From NCBI GenBank assembly GCA_029990175.1, contig JARKIP010000022.1:26510001-26574000 (forward strand): a stretch of DNA of 64,000 nt. Direction: 5' to 3'. Below, piece by piece: positions 1 to 11,367 of the stretch (its first letter is position 1; the number at the start of each line of letters is the position of its first letter). The notes beneath the pieces were generated by a model. That model had not been told where the DNA came from. It searched no databases and was given only the letters and a program-made list of their open reading frames with translations. The stretch comes from Petunia secreta (lineage: Eukaryota; Streptophyta; Magnoliopsida; Solanales; Solanaceae). The position numbers and the translations under genes are program-made.

Positions 1-34
1 CTAATCCTAGGTGTTAGCCTTTTCAAGGATAACC

Positions 35-49
35 CGCTCTGATACCAAT
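35..49 (-). other. primer binding site (tRNA-iMet type) of the copia-like element
   Basis: The minus strand reads ATTGGTATCAGAGCG. The core TGGTATCAGAGC is the usual plant site complementary to the 3' end of initiator methionine tRNA. It directly abuts the LTR end at position 50. Confidence 0.75.
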
Positions 50-860
50 TGTTATTTCCCACGATTACACCACTTTACTGTTTTAAGGACCAGTTCCTTA
101 AAATGTGTTCCTTTACTCTACGATATGCGGAATTAAAACTTTAAGTAATTGAACACCAAATATTAGCGTGGAAAAACCCCTTAACTCGGGATCAAAAAAT
201 CACGACCTACTTCTCAAGTAGGATTTCAACTTCACTATGTAAAAAGACCCACTTGGTTACAAGACCCACTCTTACTACCCTAGGACTAACTCTAATCCTT
301 TAGTGATCTTTCTCACGATCAGTGAAGTTGTGTCAAGTCCACGACTTGAACCAGAAAGTTTACAACTCGATTTTTTCTTACTACAATTGAACTAAGACTT
401 GAACTTTTACAAGATTCAATCTAAGGAACAGGTTCTAACTTAGTTCTACTGTAGCTAATTGATTATACAAATAAGCTAATAATTCTTCTAAGCTTTTGCT
501 CGATGCTCTCTGTATTTGTGCATGCTTCTATGGCTGATATGCTCCACGTTTTATAGCTCCAGCAGCCAAGAAGTCTTGAGCAATTAGAACTCCAAAGCTT
601 CCATGACTTTGAGTCCTAATTGGATTCTTCTTTCTAGAATCCGAATCTTCTATCCTTTATCCCTTAGTTATGCAATCTTTTCGTATCCGTTTAGACCTGC
701 ATAATTATCAAGATATACGTCAGTTTTAGGATAAATAATAATATCTCAATTAAACGATTTTGCATGAATTATCTATTCTGCTGCAGTGATTCAAAGGAAC
801 AGGTCCTTTGAATTCGTTCCTCAGTCATCAGTCAAAACTCCAAGCTTATCCAAGCTAACA
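50..860 (-). repeat. 5' LTR of the copia-like element
   Basis: This AT-rich, non-coding 811-bp stretch is bounded by TGTTA and TAACA on the minus strand. It contains two related GGAACAGGTCC-like motifs (near 795 and 425). The partner LTR lies outside the window, so the length and the target duplication (ATCGC at 861-865 on this side) cannot be confirmed. Confidence 0.55.
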
Positions 861-1771
861 ATCGCCAACTTTAAAATCTCTAAGTTTGGCCTTCCTATTG
901 AGATATGCTTCGATCTGCTTTTTTTGAGCCACTAATCGAACCAAAGCCAACTCTCTTTTTTCTTCGAGCAGATCCAACTCTATGCACATGGCTTGTTGAT
1001 TCACATCCTCCGTGGTGTGAGCGTACCGAAGACTTGGTTCGCCCACCTCCACGGGGATGAGGGAGTCCATACCGTAAGCAAGTGAAAAAGGAGTCTCACC
1101 GATTATGTACTTTTCTGTTGTCCGCATGGCCCATAGCACGCCTAGCAACTCTTCGGGCCAAGGGCCCTTTTTCTCATCGAGTCTTTTCTTGAGATTTTCA
1201 ATTATAATCATATTCGAAGACTCAGCTTGGCCATTGGCACTTGGATGATAGGGGTCGAGGCAATTCTTTTGATCCCCCATTGTTTGAAGAAATCAGTGAT
1301 GGCTGCTCCCATGAACTGTTTACCATTGTCGCAAGCAATATCCCTCGGGACACCGAATATATAGATGATGTTCTTCCTGATGAAATCGATTACTTGTTTC
1401 TATTTAACTTCGGTGAGAGCTCCTGCTTCCACCCATTTAGTAAAGTAATCAGTTAGAACGAGGATGAACTGAACACCGCCTTTTCCTTTTGGTAAGGGGC
1501 CAGCAATGTCCATCCCCCACTTCCTAAAAGGCCTTGGCGACACGTCCGAATGTAGGGGTTCGGCCTGTTGATGGATCATTCATGCGTGGCATTGGCACTT
1601 ATCATATTTTTGCACAAAGGCCTTTGCATCTGCGATGATGGTGGGCCAATAATACCTAGCTCTTAGTAATTTTCGCACCGAAGACTTTCCCCCCGAGTGA
1701 TTTCCACACTCGCCTTCGTGCACCTCGACCATCACATATATAGCCTCGTCCGGACCCAAATATTTGGCCAT
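861..1771 (-). pseudogene. integrase domain of the Tat element (broken)
   Basis: Integrase catalyses insertion of the element's cDNA. The N-terminal zinc-binding region is at 1771-1580 (HEGECGNHSG followed by KLLRARYYWPTI and a KCQCHA end). The catalytic core continues through about 1570-1280 in shifted frames. The core end with the expected glutamate (YHPSANGQAESSN) and the C-terminal part are at 1280-861. Stops and frameshifts separate these blocks. The frame is cut at 860 by the copia-like LTR just after the KVGD motif. The lineage is clear from context, and activity is lost. Confidence 0.85.
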
Positions 1772-1911
1772 CGGGCGCAGTATAACCTTTTGTACAAATT
1801 ACCCTTGATCATGGAGTATGAAGCCGCTTGGGTCCTTAACTTTTTAGCCTCTTTTTTATCTTGGGGGACAGTCCCCGAGTCGAAGTAGGAGATGAATTTA
1901 TTTCGCCAATC

Positions 1912-2392
1912 TCACTTGTGGTCCACCAAGTTGACCTGCAATTTCATCTCTCTCATCTGTGCAGATAGCAACCGAACCACTGAATCAGTCCCCGAATGGG
2001 CTTCGTCGACTGCCAAACCCAAGTTTGCCAGGGCATCAGCTTCGGTATTTTCCTCTCGAGGTATTTGTTTAATCTGCCATTCTTGGAATTGGGCCAAAAT
2101 CCTCTGTGCTCGGTCCAAGAACAGCTGCATTCTGGGCTCTTGAGCCGTGTATTCCCCGAGCACTTGATTTACCACTAGCTGTGAGTCGCATCTCAACTCA
2201 ATTCTTTCTACCCCCATTTCTTTAGCCAACTCCAAGCCGGCCAGAGCCGCTTCGTATTCGGCCTCATTGTTGGTCACTTTTTTTAACCGAACCGAGTGCC
2301 TGATTTTCTCCCCGGTGGGTGCTTTCAACACTATGCCTAACCCCTAACCCTTGGAATTAGTTACCCCATCGGTGTGATGTATCCATAGTTTG
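1912..2392 (-). pseudogene. additional (archaeal-type) RNase H domain of the Tat element
   Basis: The second RNase H degrades RNA in RNA/DNA hybrids during reverse transcription. Its presence after the normal RNase H is diagnostic for Tat-lineage elements. Visible motifs are a TDGVTNSKG start (first acidic residue, upstream of an in-frame stop near 2345), NNEAEYEAALAGL, CDSQLVVNQV and the closing EADALANLG. From 2331 downwards the frame is open for 139 codons to 1912. The stop near the domain start makes it a pseudogene, although the core residues look preserved. Confidence 0.85.
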
Positions 2393-2867
2393 AAGCTGTT
2401 CCTTTCGACATTGAGTTCTCCATTTCAGCTTCGGACAGAATCCCGACATTAAAATCAGCTACGAAGTCAGCCAGGACTTGGGATTTGATGACTGTTCGGG
2501 GTTGATAAGTGATATCATACTCGCTCAATTCTACCGCCCATTTTGATAACCTCCCCGATAACTCAGGTTTATGCAATATACTTCTCAAGGGGAAGGTTGA
2601 AACTACTGCTATTGGGTGACATTGGAAATAAGGTCGTAGTTTTCGAGCAGTAACAATTAAAGCAAGTGCTAGTTTTTCCAAGTGAGGATACCTGGTCTCA
2701 ACGTCGAGGAGTGTCTTGCCCACATAATAGATGGGCTGTTGCTTGCCATTTTCCTCCCGAACCAACACCGCGCTGACTGACGTCTCGGACACGGCTAAGT
2801 AAACTAGCGAAGTTTCACCGTCCTTTGGCTTGGCGAGCAACGACGCGTTAGCCAGGTAGCATTTCAA
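2361..2867 (-). pseudogene. RNase H domain of the Tat reverse transcriptase
   Basis: The open frame of 168 codons carries the typical gypsy RNase H layout: LVYLAVSETSVSAVLV, then PIYYVGKTLLDVETRYP, LEKLALALIVTARKLRPYF, and the tail RLSKWAVELSEYDITYQPR. It continues the reverse transcriptase to its right after one in-frame stop at about 2880 (a TAA where a glutamine or glutamate codon is usual). It removes the RNA template in the Tat replication cycle. The domain itself looks largely intact. Confidence 0.88.
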
Positions 2868-2879
2868 ACCTTTCAGCGC

Positions 2880-3902
2880 TTATTTACATCCCGGTGTCCA
2901 TTCGAAGTGATTATTCTTCCTTAAAACAGAGAAGAACTTGTGGCATCGCTCCGAGGACCTTGAGATGAATCGATTCAAGGCAGCGATTCGGCCAGTTAAG
3001 CGCTGAACTTCTTTCACCCCGGTCAACTCTTCAGGGATGTCCTCGATGGCTTTGATCTTATCTAGGTTGGCTTCGATCCCTCGTTCAGAGACAATGAATC
3101 CCAAGAATTTTCTTGACTCTACGCCGAAGGCACACTTCTCAGGGATTAATTTCATGCCATATTGCCTCAGAACGGCAAAAGCTTCGCTCAAATGATTTAG
3201 ATGATCCTCCATTCGAATTGACTTGATGAGCATATCATCTATGTAGACTTCCATATATTTTCCAATATACTCCTTGAACATGCGACACACCAACCTTTGG
3301 TACGTCGCTCCAGTATTTTTCAAACCTAAGGGCATTACCTTATAGCAAAAGGTACCTCGGTCAGTCATGAACGAGGTTTTCTCTTCGTCCTTCGAATCCA
3401 TGAGAATCTAGTTGTAGCCCGAATAAGCATCCAAGAAGGTTAATAGTTTGTGTGCAGCCGTAGAGTCTATTAACCTATCTATTTGTGGTAATGGGTAGGA
3501 GTCTTTAGGGCACGCCTTGTTCAAATCAGTGTAATCTACACACATCCTCCACTTTCCATTTTTCTTTGGTACGACGACCACATTAGCCAGCCATTCGGGG
3601 TATTTTACCTCCCTTATGAAACCATTTTCTTGCAACTTTGTGGTGTCATCTTCAATCGCCTTCTTTTTAACCCCGGCGCGAGGTCTCTTCTTCTGCTTCA
3701 CCGGGGTGAATTTTCGGTCTACATTCAGCTTATGGGTCATGATCTCCGGATCGATACCAATCATGTCTGAGTGAGACCAAGCGAAGCAATCGTTGTTTGA
3801 CTTTAAAACTTCAATGATAATTTCCTTCGACTCCGGGTCTAACTCCGAGCCGACAAATACCTTTCTTTCAAGAAAATCTTTCAATATGGTGAAAGATTCC
3901 AA
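2880..3902 (-). pseudogene. reverse transcriptase domain of the Tat element
   Basis: Two adjoining open frames (3902-3408 and 3401-2880) make the polymerase. The first has the Tat-typical CFAWSHSDM, YPEWLANVVVVPKKNGKWRM, CVDYTDLNKACPKD and FLDAYSGYN. A TAG stop (probably from CAG) follows. The second has FCYKVMPLGLKNTGATYQRL, the catalytic EVYIDDMLIKS and KFLGFIVSERGIEAN. The YIDD catalytic pair is preserved. The upstream stretch 3903-4132 is the poorly conserved link to protease, in which I recognise nothing specific. Confidence 0.92.
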
Positions 3903-4132
3903 CTCCTCAATAGTTGAGTCCTCGGCTTTTTATTTCCGAGGCTCTTGAATGCACACCGGGATCTTTTCAACTTCTCCTCGGAGGTCCTTCTCGCTTGAAC
4001 CCGGTTGCATTAGTTGCTATTGTTTTGGACCGGTCGGGACAACTCCACTTCTCAACGCAACCGAATAGCATTCTCTTGCTACTCGTTGCTCTCCCTTTAT
4101 TGATCGAACCCCCCAAGGCGTAGGGAATTTGA

Positions 4133-4438
4133 TCACTTGATGCAGCCTGGAGGGAATATCCTCCATGGTCTGCCGAGGATCACATTGTATCCTATGTCCT
4201 CGGGCAACACTTGGAACAGTGTTTCCTTGCTAACTCCTTCAACAAATATTTTGAGTGTAATTTCACCCAATGTTTTCTCCGTGGAGTTGTTAAAGCCAGT
4301 TAACCGTTGCTTTGGGGATGACTTGCCTTTGAGCCACATCTTCTTGATGGCCCTGTAGCTGATTATGTTGACCGAGCTACCGGGGTCGATCAGGACTCGC
4401 TTGATATCGGAGTCGTTGATTCTCAACATGATGACCAA
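4133..4438 (-). pseudogene. aspartic protease domain of the Tat element
   Basis: The 101-codon frame contains VLIDPGSSVNIISYRAIKKM, the aspartic protease active-site region. D-x-G-S-S variants of this kind are usual in plant Tat elements. Further on are LTGFNNSTEKTLGEITL and an ILGRPW-type motif (NVILGRPW) near the end. It would process the gag-pol polyprotein. The frame overlaps the end of the gag frame by 16 bases. Confidence 0.8.
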
Positions 4439-6224
4439 GGCATCGTATGATGGAACATCATCCCATCACAATTGTCATCATCAAATATGATTTCTTTACC
4501 CGAGCCCCCTACTCGAGTTCTCTTTTCCATTGTGATTGATAGCTTGGTGAATTTCTTTGCAGCTGCGAAATTCACCCCGTTCACCTCTGACCTCCCGGTG
4601 CTAACATTTACAACTCTCTCAGGAGGTGGAGCCTGAGGTGGCTGTCCATCACCTCTGTTCTTGGTGTAGTTGTCCTTTCCCTTATTGGTCAGGGATTCGG
4701 CCAACATACCTTTCTTCAACAAATGCGCCACCTCGAGGCGCAATGCTTTGCAGTCCTCGGTTCGATGGCCATAATCCGCATGGAACTCGCAGTGCAAATT
4801 CTAGTCCCTTTTGTCCGCTGGAGTTCTCATGTCTTTGGGTACTCTTACCCCGACTGTACCCTTGACTACGTTGACCAGCTCCGAGGTCGATGTATTAAAA
4901 TTGTAATCAGGGATTCGAGGTAATCCTTTCTTTGAAGCCGAAGCGGGGCCTGAGGAATTTCTTTGGTCCGTATTGGAGTGAACCTTTCCGCTGAGCCCTT
5001 GGCTTATATGTGGGCTTGTAAATGAGTTTCCAAAGGAATTTTCCAACTTTTGGCTAACAGGCTGCCTCGTGGAGTTATATGGCTCGTACCTCCCCTTCGA
5101 ATTTCCTCGCAACGACTCGGCGCGATACAAGGATTCGCCTCGGTTTTTGTACTTATTACCTCGGCTTTTAAATTCATCTTCCTCCTGCCTTATCTTGGAG
5201 TAAGCTCGTTTATGTAGATCTTCCCACTTCAGAAATTGGTATTGCTGAAGTTCTTTTCGCAACTCAGCAGTAGCGTCAAAGTTGCGAACGTTGATACCCT
5301 TTTCAAATTCCATGATGGCTAGAGGATCGTCCATCCGAGGTAGCTCCATGCGCTCAGCATGAAAGCGCTCAAGGAACTCCTTAAGTGGCTCACCGGGCCG
5401 TTGCTTGACCTCGCATATATCCTCCTTCCTTTAGAGAATTTTTTGAGCTCCGGTGTGGGCCTTAACGAAGGCGTTGGTCATTTCCTTGAAGGTGGAAATT
5501 GATCCCGCTGGTAGGCACATGTACCAACGCAGAGCTCTTTTCTCCAAGGACTCGCCAAACTTTTTCAAGAACATTTACTCGAGCTCTATTGCCGTTAAGT
5601 CATTGCTCTTTACCATCGCCATGTACTCCCTTACATGCTCTTTGGGATCGGTGGTCCCATCATACTTTTTTAAGAACATGAGCTTGAAATTTTTAGGAGT
5701 TGGAGCTGGTGCTGCCTCGGGCTTAAATGGCGACTCCCTGTACTGGTCTATGTCAAGCTCGTCTTCGGTCTTTGCTATCCCTGTTACGCTCTCGAGGCAC
5801 TTTTCTACGCTTGCCTCGACGCATGCCTCAATTTCTCTGGTCAACCTCTCAACTTCGACCGAGGATGTAGTTTCAGCCACGGTGGGAATCGTCCCGAAAT
5901 GTGGCGTCGTGCTCGGTATAATTCCCGATCCCCCAGACGTGGCCCTACTGGGAGGTCCCCCTATTATCGTACCCGTAGGAACGAAGGCAGGATGCCTCCA
6001 TTTGGAGCCGAAGGCTGAGTGCAGTTCGGCGCTGCGCTATTCCTCGCCTCTAACGAGGCGCGGAATTCGGCATTGATGTTAACTTGCTCGTCGTGTCGCT
6101 CTTGGAGAGCCTTTAGCGCATTGACAACGAAAGCTTGAAATGCTTCGGTTGTCATTGGAGACGTAGACTGTTGGTTCGACGGAACGTCAGTCCGTTCGTT
6201 AAGGTTTCCACTGCTGTCAGCCAT
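4423..6224 (-). pseudogene. gag region of the Tat element (frameshifted)
   Basis: Gag forms the virus-like particle and binds RNA. The start is an ATG at 6224 (MADSSGNLNERTD), 94 bases downstream of the LTR edge. Blocks lie at 6224-5964, 5880-5575, 5349-4801 and 4797-4423 in changing frames. The middle block has the LMFLKKYDGTTDPKEHVREY capsid motif; later comes LPRMDDPLAIMEFEKGI. The last block has a zinc-finger-like CEFHADYGHRTEDC, the form common in Tat gag. Frameshifts between blocks inactivate it. Confidence 0.85.
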
Positions 6225-6297
6225 ATCGTTGTCGAAAGATTATGGGCTTTAACGGAAAAGTACGTTGAACTTTGGAACAAAGCGTTTCCACTTATAT

Positions 6298-6317
6298 CCC
6301 CGCAGACGGCGCCAATT
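6298..6317 (-). other. primer binding site of the Tat element
   Basis: The minus strand reads TTGGCGCCGTCTGCGGGG just inside the LTR. TTGGCGCC-type sites followed by GTCTG are usual in plant Tat/Retand-like elements. Confidence 0.75.
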
Positions 6318-6875
6318 TGTATGGGCCTAAATCAGTTTAGGATCACAAATCGAATTTGAGTTAGAATACAAGCAAATATTCGTATGAAAGTCAAGAAAAT
6401 GCCAAGAATAAGCGTAAGATGCGGAGAAATAACTGGATTTCAATATATCGTATTGAGTATAAAATTTGGCAGAGTTTCTGTATGTATTCCTGAATGCGTT
6501 CAATACAAAATAAAGTGCTATTTACAGACTCAAGAGCCTAGCCCACGTTCCCATGTTAGATAATGCTCAAACCCACGTTCAGAATGCTCATTAATGGAGA
6601 TAGTGGGCTAAAGTAGTGGGCTGCAAAGCCGCTTGAACCGAGGTGCTTCACCGAGGTACAGGTGTGTGACCTCGGTGATAGGACCTTGCTGTTCAACCGA
6701 AGGGAATGTCGCCAAAGCTCAGCTTGTGGCTCGCCTTCGGTGGCGACATCGATGCTCAGTTTCGGTAGTTCAATTGTTCGCTTCGACCTTCATCCTTCGG
6801 AACATCGGTTCGATTTCGCTTCTGTTTGTCATGCCGAGGTGCTATCCGAGCACGTCAGTTTTTGACCAATATACA
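6318..6875 (-). repeat. 5' LTR of the Tat element
   Basis: The 558-bp segment is bounded by TGTATATTGG and GGCCCATACA on the minus strand, giving TGTAT...ATACA inverted ends, and it abuts the primer site. The outer edge is inferred from these ends. The partner LTR and matching target duplication (ATCCA at 6876-6880 on this side) are not in the window. Confidence 0.6.
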
Positions 6876-7844
6876 ATCCATGCAGGAAGCGTCTCCACTG
6901 GTATCCCCGACATGCCTTTACAAAGCTCTAACCCCCATGGTCCAGCTCTTTGAACACGAACCCTCCAACTACACCACCTAGGCCAATCAATCACAACGAA
7001 TGAAACATGTGTGTAACCCAGGCTGAGTACTTATGGTAAGGGGAATGCACATCTTCTTCCTAAAAGAACGGTTAAAATAAATTATTTTTGAACTTTCAAC
7101 CATATCTGACAAAGTGATTCATAAATCTTCGGCCCACTCTGTGGGACCCCAAGGGGGAGATCAATACAGACAACATGAACAGACCCACCGATGACAGTTC
7201 CCCTACCACCCCATAATAATAATTTTTTTTCTTAAAATAGGTTGAAATTTAAACTTCTTCCAATATATGGGTGTGTCAGAATTTTATTTCCAAAGATGGT
7301 AGAAATGCCAACGGGCATGGCATTTTCAGTATAAAACTTTAACGTCCATTCATTAACGGCCCGTTAGTTTAGTTTATACAGAAAACGCCATCCGTTTTGG
7401 AGTTTTTTAAATATTGTAAAAATTCAGAAAACTCCCTAGTTGCTAGCGTTTTCTTTGATAATTTGCAAGTACTTTCTTTAGTTGTCACTCAATATCCAAG
7501 CTATTTGGCTTTTCAGCTTTTTGTAAAACACACAATAGATGACATTTTTAGTTGTAGAAACAGTACTCACAGTTATTAGATTCAGCAAATACTTTCTATA
7601 TAACCGAGGGTGGGAAAAACTTTGTAATCCATCTCCCTTTTATACACCATTTAACAAATGTTATTGAATTTCTTAGTTTTTTTTCTTCCAACTATTTCTT
7701 ACTGGTTTATTGAGGAAGGGTTTTAGTTATTCTTCTTAATCTAGTATGTCATATGTTTTCTTGATATGTTTAAATTTTTTTTCTTTTTTTTTTATGTTGC
7801 ATAATAATTGATAACTGTTATTTTAATTGTAACAGGGTTAAAAA
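6876..7844 (+). other. flank and probable 5' region of the MULE; no gene seen
   Basis: There is no convincing coding sequence. The part from about 7300 is AT-rich and likely holds the 5' end and 5' untranslated region of the MULE. A palindrome TAACGG/CCGTTA lies near 7355-7370 and AACGCCATCCGTTTTGG near 7384, the kind of sequence found in MULE termini, but I could not find a matching inverted copy on the right. A 3' splice-like sequence (TTTTAATTGTAACAG) ends at about 7834, just before the transposase start. Confidence 0.35.
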
Positions 7845-9290
7845 ATGTCAATGATAACCGTATGAGACTTGCATTTTACTAGGGTGGATATTTCTGAAAA
7901 TAATACAGTTGATTACAGTGAGCATCCTTGTGCCATCGTTAAAATATCGCCAGATGCTGAGTATGATTGGTTGGTTAGGAACCTGCATATTAGATTGAAA
8001 ATCAACCCTGAAGAGGTAAGACTTGTTATTTCTGGGAGATGGCCACATTCAACTGAGCAGGATTGTGCTCATTACGTAAAATTTTCAATTGTTGATACTG
8101 AATCTTTGAAAGATTTTCTGTTGACATCTGACACTGTGCGTTATATGAACATTAGTTTTCTTGAGATGTACATTAAAACTGAACAATTCGAGGTTAATGA
8201 GCATCATGTTAACCACTTCCTGAAGTATTGAGTGTGTTACTTGAATTTTCCACTTTTACAAGCTTGTTAACACAATGTACATCGCATCAATAATATTTGC
8301 GTCAAGCAGTCAAGGCCAGAGTTATACTGATTTTGAGATAAATTTTTTCGATCACAATAACCCTTGTTATGGTTTTAGAGATGGTGTAGGACCTAGCGGG
8401 ACATTAGAATTTCCTGAGATATGAAGAGTATCCGAAATACAAGCTTGAGTAGAGGCTGATCATCATGCTGATCAAGGGGATGATGATTCTAAAGGTGATA
8501 TCCCAAATGACCAATATGATTTTGAAGAGATATCAAGTTCTGGTGAAGAAAGTAGCAGTGATGATAATGATGACCAATATCCAGCTGAAGAAGTACCCAA
8601 CATACCACTTTATAGTGAGTATAACCTATTTCTTTATGATCTTCAAGGACGGCCAAAAGTGTTTGCTTCTTCCTGCAAGTCACAGGGTGTTCAGTGCAGG
8701 ATATGGATGGATGATAACACATCTGATTTTGAGGCTGGAATGTTGTTCCAAAGCAAGGACATGTTAAAGAACGCTGTTAAAAAGTGGAGCTTGCGGAATA
8801 ATAGAGAATTTAAGGTGTGGGAATCAAAGAAAGAACAATGGATAGTTAAGTGTAGGCGGTGGGAGTCTGGTTGTAATTGAATGATCAGAGCCAGGAAAAC
8901 ATCAACAAATCTATGGAAGATTGGAAAGTACAACAGAAAACACGGTTGTCAAATGGGGGTAATTGCATCTGATCATTTCAAATTAGACACTAACATGATT
9001 TCCTCTATGTTGTTAACCCACATCAGGGATAATCCTTGATATAATGTGAAAGATGTAATAAATACAGTTATGCTTGCGGTAAATCATGTACCCTCTTACA
9101 AAAAGGTGTGGCTCGATCAAAGGCGTGCATTCAAGACAATATTCGGTGATGTTGATGAATTATTTTCTTTGCTTCCTGGATATTTGTTTGCTCTTAAACA
9201 TTATAATCCAGGAACAATTGTCGAATGGTTGCACGCAGACCAGTCAACAGCGGAGGTAAATTTTTTTAAGTATGTATTATGGCCATTTGA
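7845..9290 (+). pseudogene. mudrA-like: MuDR-type MULE transposase, N-terminal part
   Basis: The transposase would cut and paste the MULE. The start is the ATG at 7845 (MSMITV), followed after six codons by an in-frame TGA. The N-terminal domain continues through RVDISENNTVDY and LRLKINPEEVRLVISGRWP-like sequence to a TGA at 8229. After an acidic linker (EEISSSGEESSSDDND), the MuDR zinc-binding domain spans about 8700-9000: FEAGMLFQSKDMLKNAVKKW, then WIVKCRRWESGCN followed by a TGA where tryptophan is usual. Another TGA lies near 9039. The frame runs into VNFFKYVLWPF, where retrotransposon A interrupts it at 9290. The gene resumes at 16746. Confidence 0.88.
9286..9290. repeat. target site duplication TTTGA, left copy (element A)
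   Basis: TTTGA at 9286-9290 directly precedes the LTR and recurs at 16746-16750 directly after the other LTR. This is the 5-bp duplication expected from LTR-retrotransposon integrase. Confidence 0.93.
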
Positions 9291-9960
9291 TGACACGACC
9301 TGAAATTTGGGTAGGCTGTTCGGGCACCCTACATCCTCCCCTAGACCCATCGGGCGAACCCTTACTAATTAAACTAGCAAAATAAATATAATTCAATTCA
9401 TAATAAGAACATGACTAAAAAAATAATACAGACATACTGATACCTCTAAGCTGTAAAAAAAAAAAAAATTACAGCTGACTACCCAACATACTAGGTTTAG
9501 GGCTATCCAGACTAGACATCTAAAAGTAAGAAAGAAGACAGATACCTCCTGAAGGGAGCAAAATGCAACTGAAATAATAACCACAAAACTGGTGGCCATC
9601 CTGAATAAAAGCTGGCCCACACTGACAGCTGATGTCGTCTTCGCTCCTTCACAACGTGGTGAACTAAATCCTGGAGCGAATCTGCCGAATCGAAATAGAT
9701 AGACAAGAAACAAACAACATACAAGGGTGAGTCAAAGGGACTCAATAAGTGGGACAGACTAGCCACCTCAAAGAATAGGATAGCTAGCAAGGGAGAAAAG
9801 AAACAGATAAACCAAATTCCTCTTATTTAAATTATGAAAATGCAGAGCCAGATAATAACTAGAAGCACGTATGGAATCACAAACTCATTAACAACCAGCA
9901 ACGTAAGATAGCCAGAACATATAGGTATACCGAACATATCAACAATCTGAAATACATCCT

Positions 9961-10122
9961 GTTGGGGCATGCAACTCGATCCATATGTTCATCCTGTTGC
10001 GGCGTGCAACCCGATCCATATATCCATACCGTCGCGGCGTGCAACCCGATCCATATATTCATACCGTTGCGGCGTGCAACCCGATCCATATACTTATACC
10101 GTTGCGGCGTACAACCCGATCC
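9961..10122 (-). repeat. 35-bp tandem array in LTR (about 4.6 units)
   Basis: Units begin at 9961, 9996, 10031, 10066 and 10101, exactly 35 bp apart. Each holds GTTGCGGCGTGCAACCCGAT followed by CCATATATTCATACC or a variant. On the element's sense strand the unit contains GTTGC-ACGCC-GCAAC, a 5-bp stem with a 5-base loop. Confidence 0.95.
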
Positions 10123-10299
10123 CCGCAACCCAGAATACGAGCCAGAAATATATAGGCAAACTGAGATATGTCCACAACATAGTATACATACCGCATACAT
10201 AAAACACAACACAATACACACAATAGTCAGTATGCGGTGCAATGAGATGGGATGAATGCGGTACGATGCAATGCAGTCACATGTGCCTGATACCTATCT

Positions 10300-10407
10300 C
10301 CGGCGCGGGACTCTCATCGATTACCGGGAAGTATATGCAATGATGAAGCTTCACTGGCTCGTGACTCTCATCGATTACCGGGAAGTATATGCAATGCTCA
10401 AAACTAG
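10300..10407 (-). repeat. 54-bp tandem array in LTR (2 units)
   Basis: Two units carry GGGACTCTCATCGATTACC followed by GGGAAGTATATGCAATGATG-like sequence. The matching array in the right LTR of the same element has eight units (15355-15786). Confidence 0.9.
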
Positions 10408-11367
10408 AGTGCAATGCTTATATGCTCAATGCAATACCAACAACAGGGCATAACATATAATATACAATGTAAATTCAAAGCTAAGGCGTAATGAGTACGT
10501 CTATCGGAAGCTACACACGTAAAGAATAAATGGTAGAATATCCACAAGGCCAAGGGCCTCGAAAGAAATGGATACAAACACTTACCTTATTTCAAAGTTC
10601 CACTCAACACCCGCTTTATCCTTTGGATTCATTGCCCAAACGATCCTGCTTGAATGTTTCGGGGTGAAAATTCTATCTTTTTCCGGCTCTTTTCTCATTT
10701 TCTGGTATTTTTTTGCCTGCATTTCGCGTTCTCGTTTCTGTTCTTGTTCGTTTTTAATGCTGTTTCGAAATTTAGCCAAGGGATTTATATCCCTCTGCCC
10801 ACCGTCATTAACTTACTCTTTTTCTTTCTTTTCCTTTTTCCTTTTTTCATTTGTTTTATTTCCTTTTACTTTTATATTTTCTCTTCTTAATTGAAAATTA
10901 AAACGGTACCCTATGATACTCGAAATAATTCCAACTTTTGCATACCAATTATAAAAAATATATGTAACATAATCGCTAAGATGGATCTCAAATCGGACTT
11001 CCGAAACTCAATATACAAATTAAATGGAAAAAGCTTAAATTATTTAACTTTCGGTATTTTAGCGAAAACTAGCCGAACCACATCGAAATTCACTTTCGAA
11101 AAATCAAAAAAGTCAGAAATAATCATAGGAACCTAACGGGCCTTTCAAATTTCGAATTAGAGCTCATTCGCCATAACCGAGATCGAAAATCTCTTTTTAA
11201 TATTTATCGACAATAAAAACTGAAACCTTCTTCCGATGCCTACCAAACGAAGTCTGATTTAGCTCAAATTTTACAGATTGGTCCTAATGGACCTTACGAA
11301 TATTTTAAAATTATCGGCATACCAATCGGAGTCCTAACTTTTGAAACGACTGACCGAGGTCATTTCA

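Larger units (their letters stand above)
1..860 (-). mobile_element. Ty1/copia-like LTR retrotransposon, 5' end only
   Basis: Read on the minus strand, an 811-bp LTR (860 to 50) is followed by a primer binding site and the first bases of the internal region, which runs off the left edge. The LTR starts TGTTAGC and ends ATAACA, so it has TG...CA ends and short inverted termini (TGTTA/TAACA). The LTR edge falls inside the integrase reading frame of the Tat element to the right, just after residues KVGD, so this is a nested insertion. Copia is preferred because of the tRNA-iMet-type site, but no coding part is in view, so the superfamily call is tentative. Confidence 0.6.
861..6875 (-). mobile_element. 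Ty3/gypsy Tat-lineage LTR retrotransposon, decayed, 3' part missing
   Basis: On the minus strand the order is 5' LTR (6875-6318), primer site, gag, protease, reverse transcriptase, RNase H, a second RNase H and integrase. The extra archaeal-type RNase H between the first RNase H and integrase is a hallmark of the Tat branch (Retand/Ogre/TatV relatives). Frames are broken by several stops and frameshifts, so it is not autonomous now. Its integrase end is interrupted at 860/861 by the copia-like insertion, and its 3' LTR is not in the window. Confidence 0.9.
9291..11367 (-). repeat. 3' LTR of copy A (left)
   Basis: The 2,077-bp LTR shares blocks in the same order with all other copies: the conserved end with CCTCCCCTAGACCC, a hydrophobic reading frame near 9470-9710, the 35-bp array, the 54-bp array, a T-rich tract near 10800 and a conserved stretch ending ACTGACCGAGGTCATTTCA. 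The 35-bp array has about 4.6 units and the 54-bp array has two. Confidence 0.92.

Noticed and set aside
10568..10894. Hydrophobic Phe/Ser-rich frame (also at 15947, 54611, 60620)
   Set aside because: It lies antisense to the LTR over a T-rich tract and varies in length between copies; low-complexity artefact.
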